A DNA stretch of 64,000 nucleotides from positions 248,001-312,000 of the forward strand of contig NZ_FPKR01000002.1 in NCBI RefSeq assembly GCF_900119825.1, in the 5' to 3' direction. A program made the position numbers and the translations under genes. Under the pieces are notes generated by a model, which saw only the letters and a list, made by a program, of their open reading frames with translations, was not told the origin of the DNA and made no database searches. Below are positions 1-8,035 of the stretch, piece by piece (within the stretch, counting starts at the first letter, position 1; each line of letters begins with the position of its first letter). The DNA is from Chitinimonas taiwanensis DSM 18899 (lineage in GTDB: Bacteria > Pseudomonadota > Gammaproteobacteria > Burkholderiales > Chitinimonadaceae).

Positions 1-1644
1 CCAGGCAGCGGGCGGAACGATCTGCCGGCCGGCCTCATCGATCACGCCCTCGCCCTGCGCATTGCGTACGCGAATCAGTAGGCGCGACTGGCCAGTATCA
101 CCGTCAGCGATATAGACGGCCAGGTCGCCCTGTTCCGGTTCGGCAGCCTGGCGCAGCGCATCCTCCGGCAAAGGTGGCGCGCCCGGGCCAACGCCCAGCG
201 GCTCGATATCCTCGTATTCGCAGGGAATGCACCAATCACCCCGGCTAGGCAGCAGGCCATGGCGGCCGGCGCGCTGCACGCGATAAATACCCTCGGCGGC
301 GCAGGCATGCTGGTAGGGCTCGAAACAGTCCACCTCATCCCATTGACAAGGCACCACCAGCACGCCAGCAGCATTGACCCAGCCCTGATGGCCGTCACGC
401 CATACCCGCCAGCCGCGCTGATCATGTTCCTCGCGAAACTCCACGCGTTCGAACTGGCAGGGCTGCAGCTCGCGACAGCCGGTATCGATCAGCCCCCAAC
501 GCCCGGCTTCGACTACCCAGGCCACGCCTTGTGCCTCAAACAGCTGGCTGCCGCCGAACGGACGGGTCTGCTGATAGCGCGGCGCACAGAGCACCTGGCC
601 GTCTTCATCGAGATAGCCCAGCCGTTCTCCCTGGCGCACGCGTAGCAGCCCGCTGCACTCGCGGCGCAGCTCTTCGTGCTCGGGTGGCAAGCGCCAGTGG
701 CGCAGCGCGATATCGAGCAGACCCTGGCGGCCGTTCAGGCTCGCCACGCACAGCTCGCCCGCCGCCGAATCGACCACAGCATCGAACTGCGGAGCGAACA
801 ACAGCTCCGCCGTGGGCTCAATTTGTAGCAGACCCCAGCGCGCGCCCAGCCTGACCCAGACACGCACCAGGCTGCCAGCGTCCGGGCGTATTTCCTGCCA
901 CTGTGGCGGCTCATGCCAGGCACCATCGTCGTCGACCAGGCCAAACAGCCCCGCCTGCTCGCGGGGGCGGAAGTTATGCTCGCACCAGGGGTCGAAGGAC
1001 AGCGCCTCGGCCTGTTGAAAATCTTCGAAGGGCGTGCCCTGTGCCTCGAACGCCTCCTCCTGGGCCAACGCATCGAAGTAAGGATGATCGAGACTGTTCA
1101 GGCCGAAGCCACGCACCCAGTCCTGCAACGCCTCGAAATCGACCACCTGGGTGATCTCGTGCAGCTGCAGCGGATCACCGCCCTGTACTAAGGCCAAGCG
1201 CGAGTCGGCGTTCCAGCGCCAGAAGGCGATACGCGAAGACTCATGCTCATCGAACGGCCCGGATAGCGCATCCCAATCCCCCTGCAGCCACAGCGCGTCC
1301 AAGGGTTGACCCACTTCGGCAGCGAGCTGTTCAATCCACTCTGCCACTGCAGACAGATAAATGCTGAGTGCCGGTACCCGATGGTACTGTGGATGGACAG
1401 CGATGAAATCGCAGAACAGTCGCCAGTTGTGCAGCGCCCGCAAGGCACCGACCCTGAGTCCCCGGCGCGGCAGTTGGGTGTCGGGCTCCGGCGTAGTAAT
1501 CGCGGCTACCTCGGCAGCGCCGGCCAGCAGCAGGCACCAGAGCGGCGAGACATTGTCGCACCGCGCCAGGCAGTGAAGCGCGCCCGAGGGGCCGCCTAGG
1601 TAGAGCCAGGTGGCGCTGGCTAGATGAGCATCCGGTGCGTGCAT
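1..1644 (-). CDS. WG-repeat protein, 3' end beyond window
   Basis: An open frame of 548 codons runs from an ATG at 1644 to the left edge without a stop, so the C-terminus is missing. An AAGGACGG ribosome site lies about 9 bases upstream. The second half carries repeated motifs of the WG/KWG type: GLFGLVDDDG, GRQGLLD, GERLGYLDEDG, GRWGLID, GHQGWVNAAG and GRHGLLPSRG, spaced at roughly 40-60 residues. The N-terminal 180 residues lack repeats and have no obvious signal peptide. WG repeats form beta-rich scaffolds of largely unknown function in bacteria. The repeat class is clear; the substrate or partner is not. No operon partner is visible, because the next gene (the ABC exporter) is divergent. 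Confidence 0.85.
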   Translation of the reverse strand, partial: MHAPDAHLASATWLYLGGPSGALHCLARCDNVSPLWCLLLAGAAEVAAITTPEPDTQLPRRGLRVGALRALHNWRLFCDFIAVHPQYHRVPALSIYLSAVAEWIEQLAAEVGQPLDALWLQGDWDALSGPFDEHESSRIAFWRWNADSRLALVQGGDPLQLHEITQVVDFEALQDWVRGFGLNSLDHPYFDALAQEEAFEAQGTPFEDFQQAEALSFDPWCEHNFRPREQAGLFGLVDDDGAWHEPPQWQEIRPDAGSLVRVWVRLGARWGLLQIEPTAELLFAPQFDAVVDSAAGELCVASLNGRQGLLDIALRHWRLPPEHEELRRECSGLLRVRQGERLGYLDEDGQVLCAPRYQQTRPFGGSQLFEAQGVAWVVEAGRWGLIDTGCRELQPCQFERVEFREEHDQRGWRVWRDGHQGWVNAAGVLVVPCQWDEVDCFEPYQHACAAEGIYRVQRAGRHGLLPSRGDWCIPCEYEDIEPLGVGPGAPPLPEDALRQAAEPEQGDLAVYIADGDTGQSRLLIRVRNAQGEGVIDEAGRQIVPPAAW

Positions 1645-1934
1645 GGATAACCGTCCTTGAGAGAGGGCGCCATTGTGCGGCACACGCGCAGCCTTCACAG
1701 CCGCTGCGTGCAAATTGCCGAAGCAACTTCTTGAGCAAGTCGCACCCAATACGACCAATCGCAATAGCCGCAGCAGACGTCGTCATTAAAACCAACTCGC
1801 CTCCCAGCGGTATGCGTGTTGGGTAACGCACTGGCCAATCACACCTTCACGCCCCTGCCGCTTTAAATCCGCGCCCGCGTCCTCATCTGAAACGCACCCT
1901 CTTTGCGCAGCAGCGCAGCCAACCGGATACCCGC

Positions 1935-3665
1935 ATGCGCCCTCTTGCCCTGATACGCAGCCTGCTCGCCCCCTACCGCGCCCGCATTGCCATCGCCGCC
2001 GTGGCCTTGGTGATTGCAGCGGCCTGCATGCTGCTGGTCGGCCAGGGTTTGCGCGCAGTGATCGACAAGGGCTTTGTAGCAAGCGATCCGGCCCTGCTCG
2101 ACCAGGCTCTGCTGGCCCTGCTCGGCTTGATTGCGGTGATGGCGACCGCCACCTATGCGCGCTTTTACTTCGTGTCCTGGTTGGGCGAGCGGGTGACCGC
2201 CGATCTGCGCCGGCGGGTGTTCGACCATCTGCTCACGCTGCCGCCTTCCTTCTTCGAAACCGGCCGCACCGGCGAGGTGATCTCGCGGCTGACCAATGAC
2301 ACCACCCAGATCGAGACCGTGATCGGCTCTTCGGCCTCGATGGCGCTGCGCAATGCGCTGATGTTGGTGGGCGGCATGGTGATGCTGGCGGTGACCAGCC
2401 TGAAGCTGACCCTGCTGGTGCTGGTCTGCGTGCCCTTGGTGGTCGTGCCCATCCTGCTGTTCGGCCGCCGCGTGCGTAAGCTGTCGCGCCAGAGCCAGGA
2501 CAAGGTGGCGGCGGTCAGCAGCGTGATCGACGAAACCGTGCACGAGATCCGCACCGTGCAGGCCTATGGCCACGAGGGCGCCGACCGCGCAGCTTTTGCC
2601 GAGCGGGTGGAGGCCACCTTTGCCACCGGCAAACAGCGCATCCGTCAGCGCGCCACCCTGATCGTAGCGGTGATGGTGCTGGTGTTCGGCGCGGTGGCCG
2701 CCATCCTGTGGGTGGGCGGGCATGATGTGCTGGCCGGCAAGATCAGCGCGGGTCAGCTGTCGGCCTTCGTGTTCTATGCAGTCATCGTGGCCGGCGCGGT
2801 GGCCACCATCTCGGAAGTGATTGGCGATGTGCAGCGCGCGGCCGGTGCGTTGGAGCGTTTGCTGGAACTGCTGGCCACCCGGCCCGAGGTGGCCGAACCG
2901 GCCGTGCCGCTGGCCCTGCCGCAGCCGGCGCGCGGCGAAGTCGAATTCGAGCAGCTGCGCTTTCACTACCCGACGCGGCCCGAACAGCCGGCGCTGGCCG
3001 ACTTCAACCTGCGGGTGGCACCAGGCGAGAAAGTGGCCCTGGTCGGCCCGAGCGGCGCCGGCAAGAGCACGGTATTCCAGCTGCTGCTGCGCTTTTACGA
3101 CCCGGCCGAAGGCTGCGTGCGCGTGGATGGGCGCGATGTACGTGAGGTGGCGATTGCCGATCTGCGCAGCCGGATTGCCATCGTCTCGCAGGAGGCGGTG
3201 ATCTTTGCCATGAGCGTGCTGGACAATGTGCGCTATGGCCGGCCCGAGGCAAGCGAGGCCGAGGTGAAGGCGGCCTGTGAAGCGGCCTTTGCCAGCGAAT
3301 TCATCGAGCAGCTGCCCGAGGGCTATGCGACCGACCTGGGCGAGCGTGGCGTGCGCCTATCGGGCGGGCAGCGCCAACGCATCGCCATTGCGCGCGCGAT
3401 TCTGGCCGACCGGCCCATCCTGCTGCTGGACGAGGCAACCAGCGCGCTCGATTCGCATAGCGAACGCATGGTGCAGCAGGCGCTCGACCGGCTGATGCAG
3501 GGGCGCACCACACTGATCATCGCCCATCGCCTGTCCACCGTGCTGCATGCCGACCGCACGGTGGTCATCGATGCCGGGCGTATTGCTGGCATCGGCAAGC
3601 ATGCCGATCTACTCGCCAATAACCCGCTTTACCAGCGCCTGGCCAGCCTGCAATTGCAAGCCTGA
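1935..3665 (+). CDS. ABC exporter, fused permease-ATPase (MsbA/ABCB type)
   Basis: A 576-residue half-transporter expected to work as a homodimer in the inner membrane. The first ~310 residues hold the six-helix exporter domain (hydrophobic runs near residues 15-40, 55-80, 130-180 and 240-290). The ATPase follows: Walker A GPSGAGKST near residue 370, signature LSGGQRQR near 474, Walker B ILLLDEATSALD near 494 and the switch histidine in IAHRLS near 530. All catalytic motifs look intact. The family exports lipids, drugs or peptides; the substrate cannot be told here. The start is the first ATG of the frame and has only a weak ribosome site. It stands alone, divergent from the WG-repeat gene and followed by a weak hairpin. 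Confidence 0.93.
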   Translation: MRPLALIRSLLAPYRARIAIAAVALVIAAACMLLVGQGLRAVIDKGFVASDPALLDQALLALLGLIAVMATATYARFYFVSWLGERVTADLRRRVFDHLLTLPPSFFETGRTGEVISRLTNDTTQIETVIGSSASMALRNALMLVGGMVMLAVTSLKLTLLVLVCVPLVVVPILLFGRRVRKLSRQSQDKVAAVSSVIDETVHEIRTVQAYGHEGADRAAFAERVEATFATGKQRIRQRATLIVAVMVLVFGAVAAILWVGGHDVLAGKISAGQLSAFVFYAVIVAGAVATISEVIGDVQRAAGALERLLELLATRPEVAEPAVPLALPQPARGEVEFEQLRFHYPTRPEQPALADFNLRVAPGEKVALVGPSGAGKSTVFQLLLRFYDPAEGCVRVDGRDVREVAIADLRSRIAIVSQEAVIFAMSVLDNVRYGRPEASEAEVKAACEAAFASEFIEQLPEGYATDLGERGVRLSGGQRQRIAIARAILADRPILLLDEATSALDSHSERMVQQALDRLMQGRTTLIIAHRLSTVLHADRTVVIDAGRIAGIGKHADLLANNPLYQRLASLQLQA

Positions 3666-3669
3666 AGTA

Positions 3670-3696
3670 AGGCTGGCACGGCCAGCTTGCCTTTAT
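3670..3696 (+). terminator. weak hairpin after ABC exporter
   Basis: Just after the stop codon, GCTGGC (3672-3677) and GCCAGC (3681-3686) form a 6-bp stem with a 3-base loop, followed by GCCTTTATAA. The stem is short and the T-tract poor, so termination here is only possible. Confidence 0.3.
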
Positions 3697-3799
3697 AAGC
3701 AAAAACTTGCACATCCGGTGCCGAGCAAATGCTCGACATGCTAGGCTTGTTGCCAAGCCGCGTCAGACGGCTCAGCAATGAACACACCGGAGATATTGC

Positions 3800-4744
3800 A
3801 TGCGCATCGGCATCGTTACCGATTCGAGCTGCGACCTGCCACGTCGCTTTCTTGATGAACACAAGATCGTGATCATGCCGATCACGATTCACGGCCCGGA
3901 CGGCGATTTCATCGACGACCGCAACCCCGACGCCACCCTGGCCTTCTACCGCGATGTAATTGCGCGCGGTGAAGGCGGCCTCAGCTCCAGCCCCTTCAAC
4001 CCCGATCAGATCCGCGAGCTGTTCCTCGGTCGCCTGGTGCTCGAATTCGACTATGTGTTCTGCATCACGCTGATGAAGAGCCGTAGCCTGATCTTCGAAA
4101 ACGCCACCCATGCCTCGCTGCGCATCCTGAACGACTACCGCCCCATCCGCGAAGCAGCCGGTGTGAAGGCGCCGTTCTCGCTGCGCGTATTCGACAGCTG
4201 CAGCCTGTTCACCGGCCAAGGCCTGATCGTGTCGGAAGTCGCGCGCCTGATCGCTGCCGACGCCTCCACCCTCGACATCATTCGCCATATCGACAAGCTG
4301 ACCCAGCACACCCAGGCCTTCATGGTGCCGTCGGGCCTCGGCCAGCTGCGCAGCCAGGCGCGCTCGCGCGGTGACAAGAGCGTGGGCTTCATGACCTATG
4401 CGCTCGGCTCGGCGCTCGATATCAAGCCGATTCTGCGTGCCTACCGTGGCGACACCCACCCGGTGGGCAAGGTGCGCGGCTTCGAGGTCGGTTGCGACAA
4501 GCTGTTCGACGCCGCCATCGCCCAGATCAACGGCGGCCTGCTCGCCCCGGTGGTGTGCGTGAGCTATGGCGGTGAACCGAGCGTGGTGGAAGCCATGTCC
4601 GGTTACCAGCGCCTGCTGGAGGCCGCGCGCATGCGCGGGGTCAAGGTCATGCTGTCCGAAATGGGCACGCCGGCCGGCGTGAACGTCGGCATCGGCGCGC
4701 TGTCGGTCGGCTTCGCCTCGGAACGGGAAAGCAGCTTCGAATAA
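3800..4744 (+). CDS. DegV family protein
   Basis: A 314-residue DegV protein. These bind a fatty acid between two alpha/beta domains and in some Gram-positives act as the FakB subunit of fatty acid kinase; in proteobacteria the role is unclear. Visible family features are the N-terminal IGIVTDSSCDLP strand-turn, LSSSPFNPDQ in the first domain, VFDSCSLFTGQG and the KPIL segment. A GGAG ribosome site sits 7 bases before the ATG. The gene has no fakA-like partner nearby and is closed by a strong terminator shared with the convergent metZ. Confidence 0.9.
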   Translation: MRIGIVTDSSCDLPRRFLDEHKIVIMPITIHGPDGDFIDDRNPDATLAFYRDVIARGEGGLSSSPFNPDQIRELFLGRLVLEFDYVFCITLMKSRSLIFENATHASLRILNDYRPIREAAGVKAPFSLRVFDSCSLFTGQGLIVSEVARLIAADASTLDIIRHIDKLTQHTQAFMVPSGLGQLRSQARSRGDKSVGFMTYALGSALDIKPILRAYRGDTHPVGKVRGFEVGCDKLFDAAIAQINGGLLAPVVCVSYGGEPSVVEAMSGYQRLLEAARMRGVKVMLSEMGTPAGVNVGIGALSVGFASERESSFE

Positions 4745-4758
4745 GGTCGCTGTCCAAA

Positions 4759-4790
4759 TGAAAAAAGCCACCTCGCGGTGGCTTTTTTCA
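4759..4790. terminator. bidirectional terminator between degV-like gene and metZ
   Basis: Stem GCCACC/GGTGGC (4767-4772 with 4777-4782), loop TCGC, flanked by six A on the left and six T on the right. This gives a good rho-independent terminator on both strands, between convergent genes. Confidence 0.9.
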
Positions 4791-4805
4791 TTGGCTGGCT
4801 GCGCC

Positions 4806-6017
4806 TTACAGGCCGCGGGCCAGGTCGCGTTGGATGTCTTCGATGTGTTCGAGGCCGACCGAGATGCGTACCAGGCCCTCGCGTATGCCGGCGGCAGCCT
4901 TGGCTTCCGGGCTGATGCGGCCGTGGGTGGTGGTGTAGGGATGGGTGATGGTGGTCTTCACATCACCGAGGTTGGCGGTGCGGCTGAGCAATTGCACCGC
5001 GTCGATCAGCTTCCAGGCCGCGTCCTTGCCGCCCTTCAGTTCAAACGAGACCACGCCGCCGCCACCGCTTTGCTGGCGCTTGGCCAGCTCGTGCTGCGGG
5101 TGCGAAGGCAGGCCTGGGTAATAGACCTTTTCCACCGCAGGCTGCGCTTCCAGCCACTGGGCCAGCGCCAGTGCGTTCTCGCAATGCGCCTTCATGCGGA
5201 TGCCCAGCGTCTCCAGGCCCTTGGTCAGCACCCAGGCGTTGAAGGCGCTCAGCGTGGGGCCGGCGGTGCGCAGGAACTGGTATACCGGCTCGATCAAGGC
5301 CTTGCTGCCCACCACGGCGCCGCCGAGCACGCGGCCCTGGCCGTCGATGTACTTGGTGGCCGAATGGATGACCAGATCGGCGCCATGCTTGAGCGGCTGC
5401 TGCAGCGCAGGCGAGCAGAAGCAGTTGTCCACCACCATCAGCGCCTGATGGGCATGGGCCACGGCGGCGATGGCGGCGATATCGGCCACCTCGGTCAGCG
5501 GGTTGGACGGGGTTTCCAGATAGAACAAGCGGGTTTCCGGCTTGACCGCGGCGGCCCAGGCAGCCGGGTTGGTGGCATCCACATAGCTTGCGCTCACACC
5601 GAACTTGCCCAGCCAGTTGTTAAACAGCTGGATGGTGGCGCCGAACATGCCGGCCGAGGCGAGAATATGGTCGCCGGCCTTCAGATGGCCCATGCACAGG
5701 GCCAGGATGGCCGACATGCCGCTGGCGGTGGCCACGGCGGCCTCGGCGCCTTCCAGCGCAGCCAGCCTTTCCTGGAACTGGGTGACGGTGGGGTTGGTGA
5801 AGCGCGAATAGATGTAACCCGGCTCCACGCCGGTAAAGCGGGCGGCGGCCTGGGCGGCGTTATCGGCCACGAAGCTGGAAGTCAGGTAGAGCGCTTCGGC
5901 GTGCTCGCCAAACTGGCTGCGTTCCTGGCCGGCGCGAATCGCCAGTGTTTCAAGGTGAAGTTCGAAATCGTCTTGCATGGTCGGCATCTCGGTCGGATTC
6001 GGGGCGGTCAGGCGCAT
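4806..6017 (-). CDS. metZ: O-succinylhomoserine sulfhydrylase (MetZ)
   Basis: A fold-type I PLP enzyme of the Cys/Met metabolism family, 403 residues with the start used here. It would convert O-succinylhomoserine and sulfide to homocysteine in direct-sulfhydrylation methionine synthesis. Seen: the YSRFTNPT motif, ATASGMSAI, VVDNCFCSP, and the PLP lysine in SATKYIDGQGR near residue 222; the C-terminal ISVGLEHIEDI is typical. Downstream in-frame ATGs at 5987 and 5978 (reading MPTM and MQDD) are equally plausible starts, since no convincing ribosome site separates them. Cystathionine gamma-synthase or methionine gamma-lyase are paralogues, but the overall motif set fits MetZ best. Confidence 0.85.
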   Translation of the reverse strand: MRLTAPNPTEMPTMQDDFELHLETLAIRAGQERSQFGEHAEALYLTSSFVADNAAQAAARFTGVEPGYIYSRFTNPTVTQFQERLAALEGAEAAVATASGMSAILALCMGHLKAGDHILASAGMFGATIQLFNNWLGKFGVSASYVDATNPAAWAAAVKPETRLFYLETPSNPLTEVADIAAIAAVAHAHQALMVVDNCFCSPALQQPLKHGADLVIHSATKYIDGQGRVLGGAVVGSKALIEPVYQFLRTAGPTLSAFNAWVLTKGLETLGIRMKAHCENALALAQWLEAQPAVEKVYYPGLPSHPQHELAKRQQSGGGGVVSFELKGGKDAAWKLIDAVQLLSRTANLGDVKTTITHPYTTTHGRISPEAKAAAGIREGLVRISVGLEHIEDIQRDLARGL

Positions 6018-6177
6018 TCAAGCTGCGGCAGGCAGGGGCTGAACAGGCACGCTTGGGGCATGAAGCCGCCAGACTGTCCAGGCTGGCACCTGCACTGCCA
6101 GTTGGCGGCAAGCCTAGCAGGCCTGCCGCCCACCAGGCAAAGCGCCGGCGGGTCTTTACATATGGGCGCGGCGGCCC

Positions 6178-6780
6178 TCAGCCCAGCGCGAGCTTGAGGC
6201 CGAACAGGATGAACACGCAGCCCAGCACGCGATTCACCCACAGCGCGTAATGCGGCGCCTGGTCCAGATGGCGCATGACCACGCCAGCGCCGCTGATCAG
6301 CAGGGCCTGGAACAAGCAGTTCAGGGTAATGAACACGGCGCCGAGCAGCACGAAGGCGCTCGCACCCGCGCCGGGCTGCACGAACTGTGGAAAGAAGGCC
6401 ATGAAGAACACGATGGCCTTGGGGTTGAGCAGGGTAACCAGCAGGCTACGCCGGTAGGCATCGCCCTCGGCCGGCTGGGTGACGGCAAAGCCCTGCTCGC
6501 GCGCCAGCAGGCTCTTGATGCCCAGCCAAACCAGATAAGCACCACCGCCGTACTTCAGCACGGTAAATGCAAACGGATGGCTGACCAGCAGCGCCGCCGC
6601 ACCAATCGCGGCAGCGGCCATCAGGATGGCATCGCCGGTGCTGGTGCCGGCCAGGGCGGCAAAGCCAGCCCGGCGCGAGGCCGTGGCCGAACCGAGGATG
6701 GACAGCGTGCCCGGCCCAGGCGACAGGATCAGCAGGATGGAGGCCAAGAGGAAGGCGGGGAAGTCGGTGATGCCGGTCAT
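6178..6780 (-). CDS. LysE/RhtB family amino-acid exporter
   Basis: A 200-residue inner-membrane exporter of the LysE/RhtB family, which removes amino acids such as homoserine, threonine or lysine. The family hallmark SPGPGTLSILG is near the N-terminus and the conserved LLNPKAIVFFMAFFPQF segment near residue 120; about six hydrophobic stretches are visible. I chose ATG 6780 (MTGITDF) because family members begin this way. An in-frame ATG 48 bases upstream would add a cysteine/arginine-rich stretch unlike the family. It lies downstream of, and in the same direction as, nothing obvious; metZ follows it after about 160 bases. Confidence 0.87.
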   Translation of the reverse strand: MTGITDFPAFLLASILLILSPGPGTLSILGSATASRRAGFAALAGTSTGDAILMAAAAIGAAALLVSHPFAFTVLKYGGGAYLVWLGIKSLLAREQGFAVTQPAEGDAYRRSLLVTLLNPKAIVFFMAFFPQFVQPGAGASAFVLLGAVFITLNCLFQALLISGAGVVMRHLDQAPHYALWVNRVLGCVFILFGLKLALG

Positions 6781-6894
6781 GATGTGCTTTCGGGAACAGC
6801 GGGCCAGTGTAGCGCAGCAGCGCCACACCCCGACAGCGCCGCCCTGCCCTGGCTAAGCACTAACCCGAATGGCCAGCCGCCCGCAAAGCAGGCA

Positions 6895-6922
6895 ATATAC
6901 GATTTATATACGTTTCATATAT
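6895..6922 (+). promoter_or_regulatory. phased repeat operator before ParD-like gene
   Basis: ATATAC at 6895-6900 and 6906-6911 and ATATAT at 6917-6922 recur at an exact 11-base period, separated by GATTT and GTTTC. They end 13 bases before the ATG of the ribbon-helix-helix gene. Antitoxins of the ParD/Arc class usually bind such phased direct repeats to repress their own operon. The AT-rich run may also contain the -10 element. The repeats are seen directly; the operator role is inferred. Confidence 0.55.
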
Positions 6923-6935
6923 CTCAAGGGCGAGC

Positions 6936-7160
6936 ATGGGCATTGTCAAAATCTCCGAGCAGATGCATGAGCAGCTGCGCATCACCAGCAGCGCGATGAG
7001 CCGCTCGATCAACGCGCAGGCCGAGCACTGGCTGCGCGTAGGCCAGTTGGCCGAGCGCCATCCGCAGCTGGCGTATAGCGATATCTGCCAGCTGCTGATC
7101 GAAGCCGAACAGCAGGCCAGCACGGCCGATGCCAACACCATGCTGCGGGCGCGCGCATGA
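6936..7160 (+). CDS. ParD-like ribbon-helix-helix protein
   Basis: A 74-residue protein starting MGIVKISEQMHEQLR, followed by SRSINAQAEHWLRVG. This is the beta-strand plus two-helix pattern of ParD-like (RHH) DNA-binding antitoxins. An AAGGG ribosome site precedes the ATG. Its stop overlaps the start of the methionine aminopeptidase gene by four bases (ATGA), so the two are translated as a pair. From memory, this small ParD-like family is often found beside a second copy of map. I infer that it represses the pair through the phased repeats just upstream. Whether it is an antitoxin in the strict sense is unproven. Confidence 0.8.
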   Translation: MGIVKISEQMHEQLRITSSAMSRSINAQAEHWLRVGQLAERHPQLAYSDICQLLIEAEQQASTADANTMLRARA

Positions 7161-7954
7161 CCCGGCGTCAGGTGGTCATTCACAGCGCCAGTGAGATTGT
7201 CATGGCGCGCCGTGCCGGCCAGCTGGCGGCCGAGGTGCTCAGCATGCTGGCCGCGCATATCCGCCCCGGCATCAGCACCAATCAGCTTGACCAGCTGTGC
7301 CACGACCATATCGTCAAGGTGCAGCAGGCCGTGCCGGCCAATATCGGCTACCACGGCTATCCCAAAACCATCTGCGCCTCGGTCAATCAGGTGGTCTGCC
7401 ATGGCATTCCCACCGATAAGCCGCTGCAGGACGGCGATATCGTCAATGTCGATGTGGCCTTGATCAAGGATGGCTGGTTTGGCGACACCAGCCGCATGTT
7501 CGTGGTTGGCCAGCCCAGCCCGCTCGCGCAGCGCCTGGTGCGGGTCACCTACGACGCCCTGTGTGCCGGCATCCACCAGGTGCGCCCCGGTGCCACCCTC
7601 GGTGATATCGGCCATGCGATTCAGACCGTGGCCGAGGCGGCCGGCTTCAGCGTGGTGCGCGATTACTGCGGCCATGGCATAGGCCGGGTTTACCACGATG
7701 AACCGGACGTGCTGCACTACGGCCGCCCCGGCCAGGGCATGAAGCTGCGCGCCGGCATGGTGTTCACCATCGAACCGATGATCAATGCTGGCAAGCGCGA
7801 TACGCGCCAGCTAGCCGACGGTTGGACCGTGGTCACGCTGGACCGCTCGCTCTCGGCGCAGTGGGAACATATGGTGGCAGTCACCGATAGCGGTTTCGAG
7901 GTACTGACTGCATGGCCGGACGGTTACGGCGACTACCCGCCCATCGGCCGTTAG
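7157..7954 (+). CDS. map: type I methionine aminopeptidase
   Basis: A 265-residue cytosolic metalloenzyme that removes the initiator methionine from nascent proteins. All expected ligands are present: Asp in VDVALIKDG and GDTSRMF, His in GHGIG, Glu in FTIEPM and Glu in QWEHM; the substrate-binding histidine is in VVCHGIP. The length matches the E. coli enzyme, so it should be active. The housekeeping map gene is normally near rpsB. This copy instead sits in a two-gene unit with a ParD-like protein (4-base overlap) and is closed by a strong terminator, which suggests a separately regulated paralogue. Confidence 0.93.
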   Translation: MTRRQVVIHSASEIVMARRAGQLAAEVLSMLAAHIRPGISTNQLDQLCHDHIVKVQQAVPANIGYHGYPKTICASVNQVVCHGIPTDKPLQDGDIVNVDVALIKDGWFGDTSRMFVVGQPSPLAQRLVRVTYDALCAGIHQVRPGATLGDIGHAIQTVAEAAGFSVVRDYCGHGIGRVYHDEPDVLHYGRPGQGMKLRAGMVFTIEPMINAGKRDTRQLADGWTVVTLDRSLSAQWEHMVAVTDSGFEVLTAWPDGYGDYPPIGR

Positions 7955-7977
7955 CACACGTGCTACCGGCCCCAAAA

Positions 7978-8013
7978 CAAAGCCCCCGCTAGCTGAACGC
8001 TACGGGGGCTTTG
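7978..8013. terminator. terminator between map and Rieske gene
   Basis: Stem CAAAGCCCCCG (7978-7988) pairs perfectly with CGGGGGCTTTG (8003-8013), with a further inner TAGC/GCTA pairing. It lies between two convergent genes and can serve both. Confidence 0.8.
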
Positions 8014-8035
8014 CACACAGGCGGGTAGCGAACGC

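Noticed and set aside
1863-2966. Histidine/glutamine-rich minus-strand frame opposite the ABC exporter
   Set aside because: Reverse-complement shadow of a gene with all ABC motifs; not a real histidine-rich protein.
4758-6197. 479-codon plus-strand frame opposite metZ
   Set aside because: Starts within the terminator and is antisense to a complete PLP enzyme.
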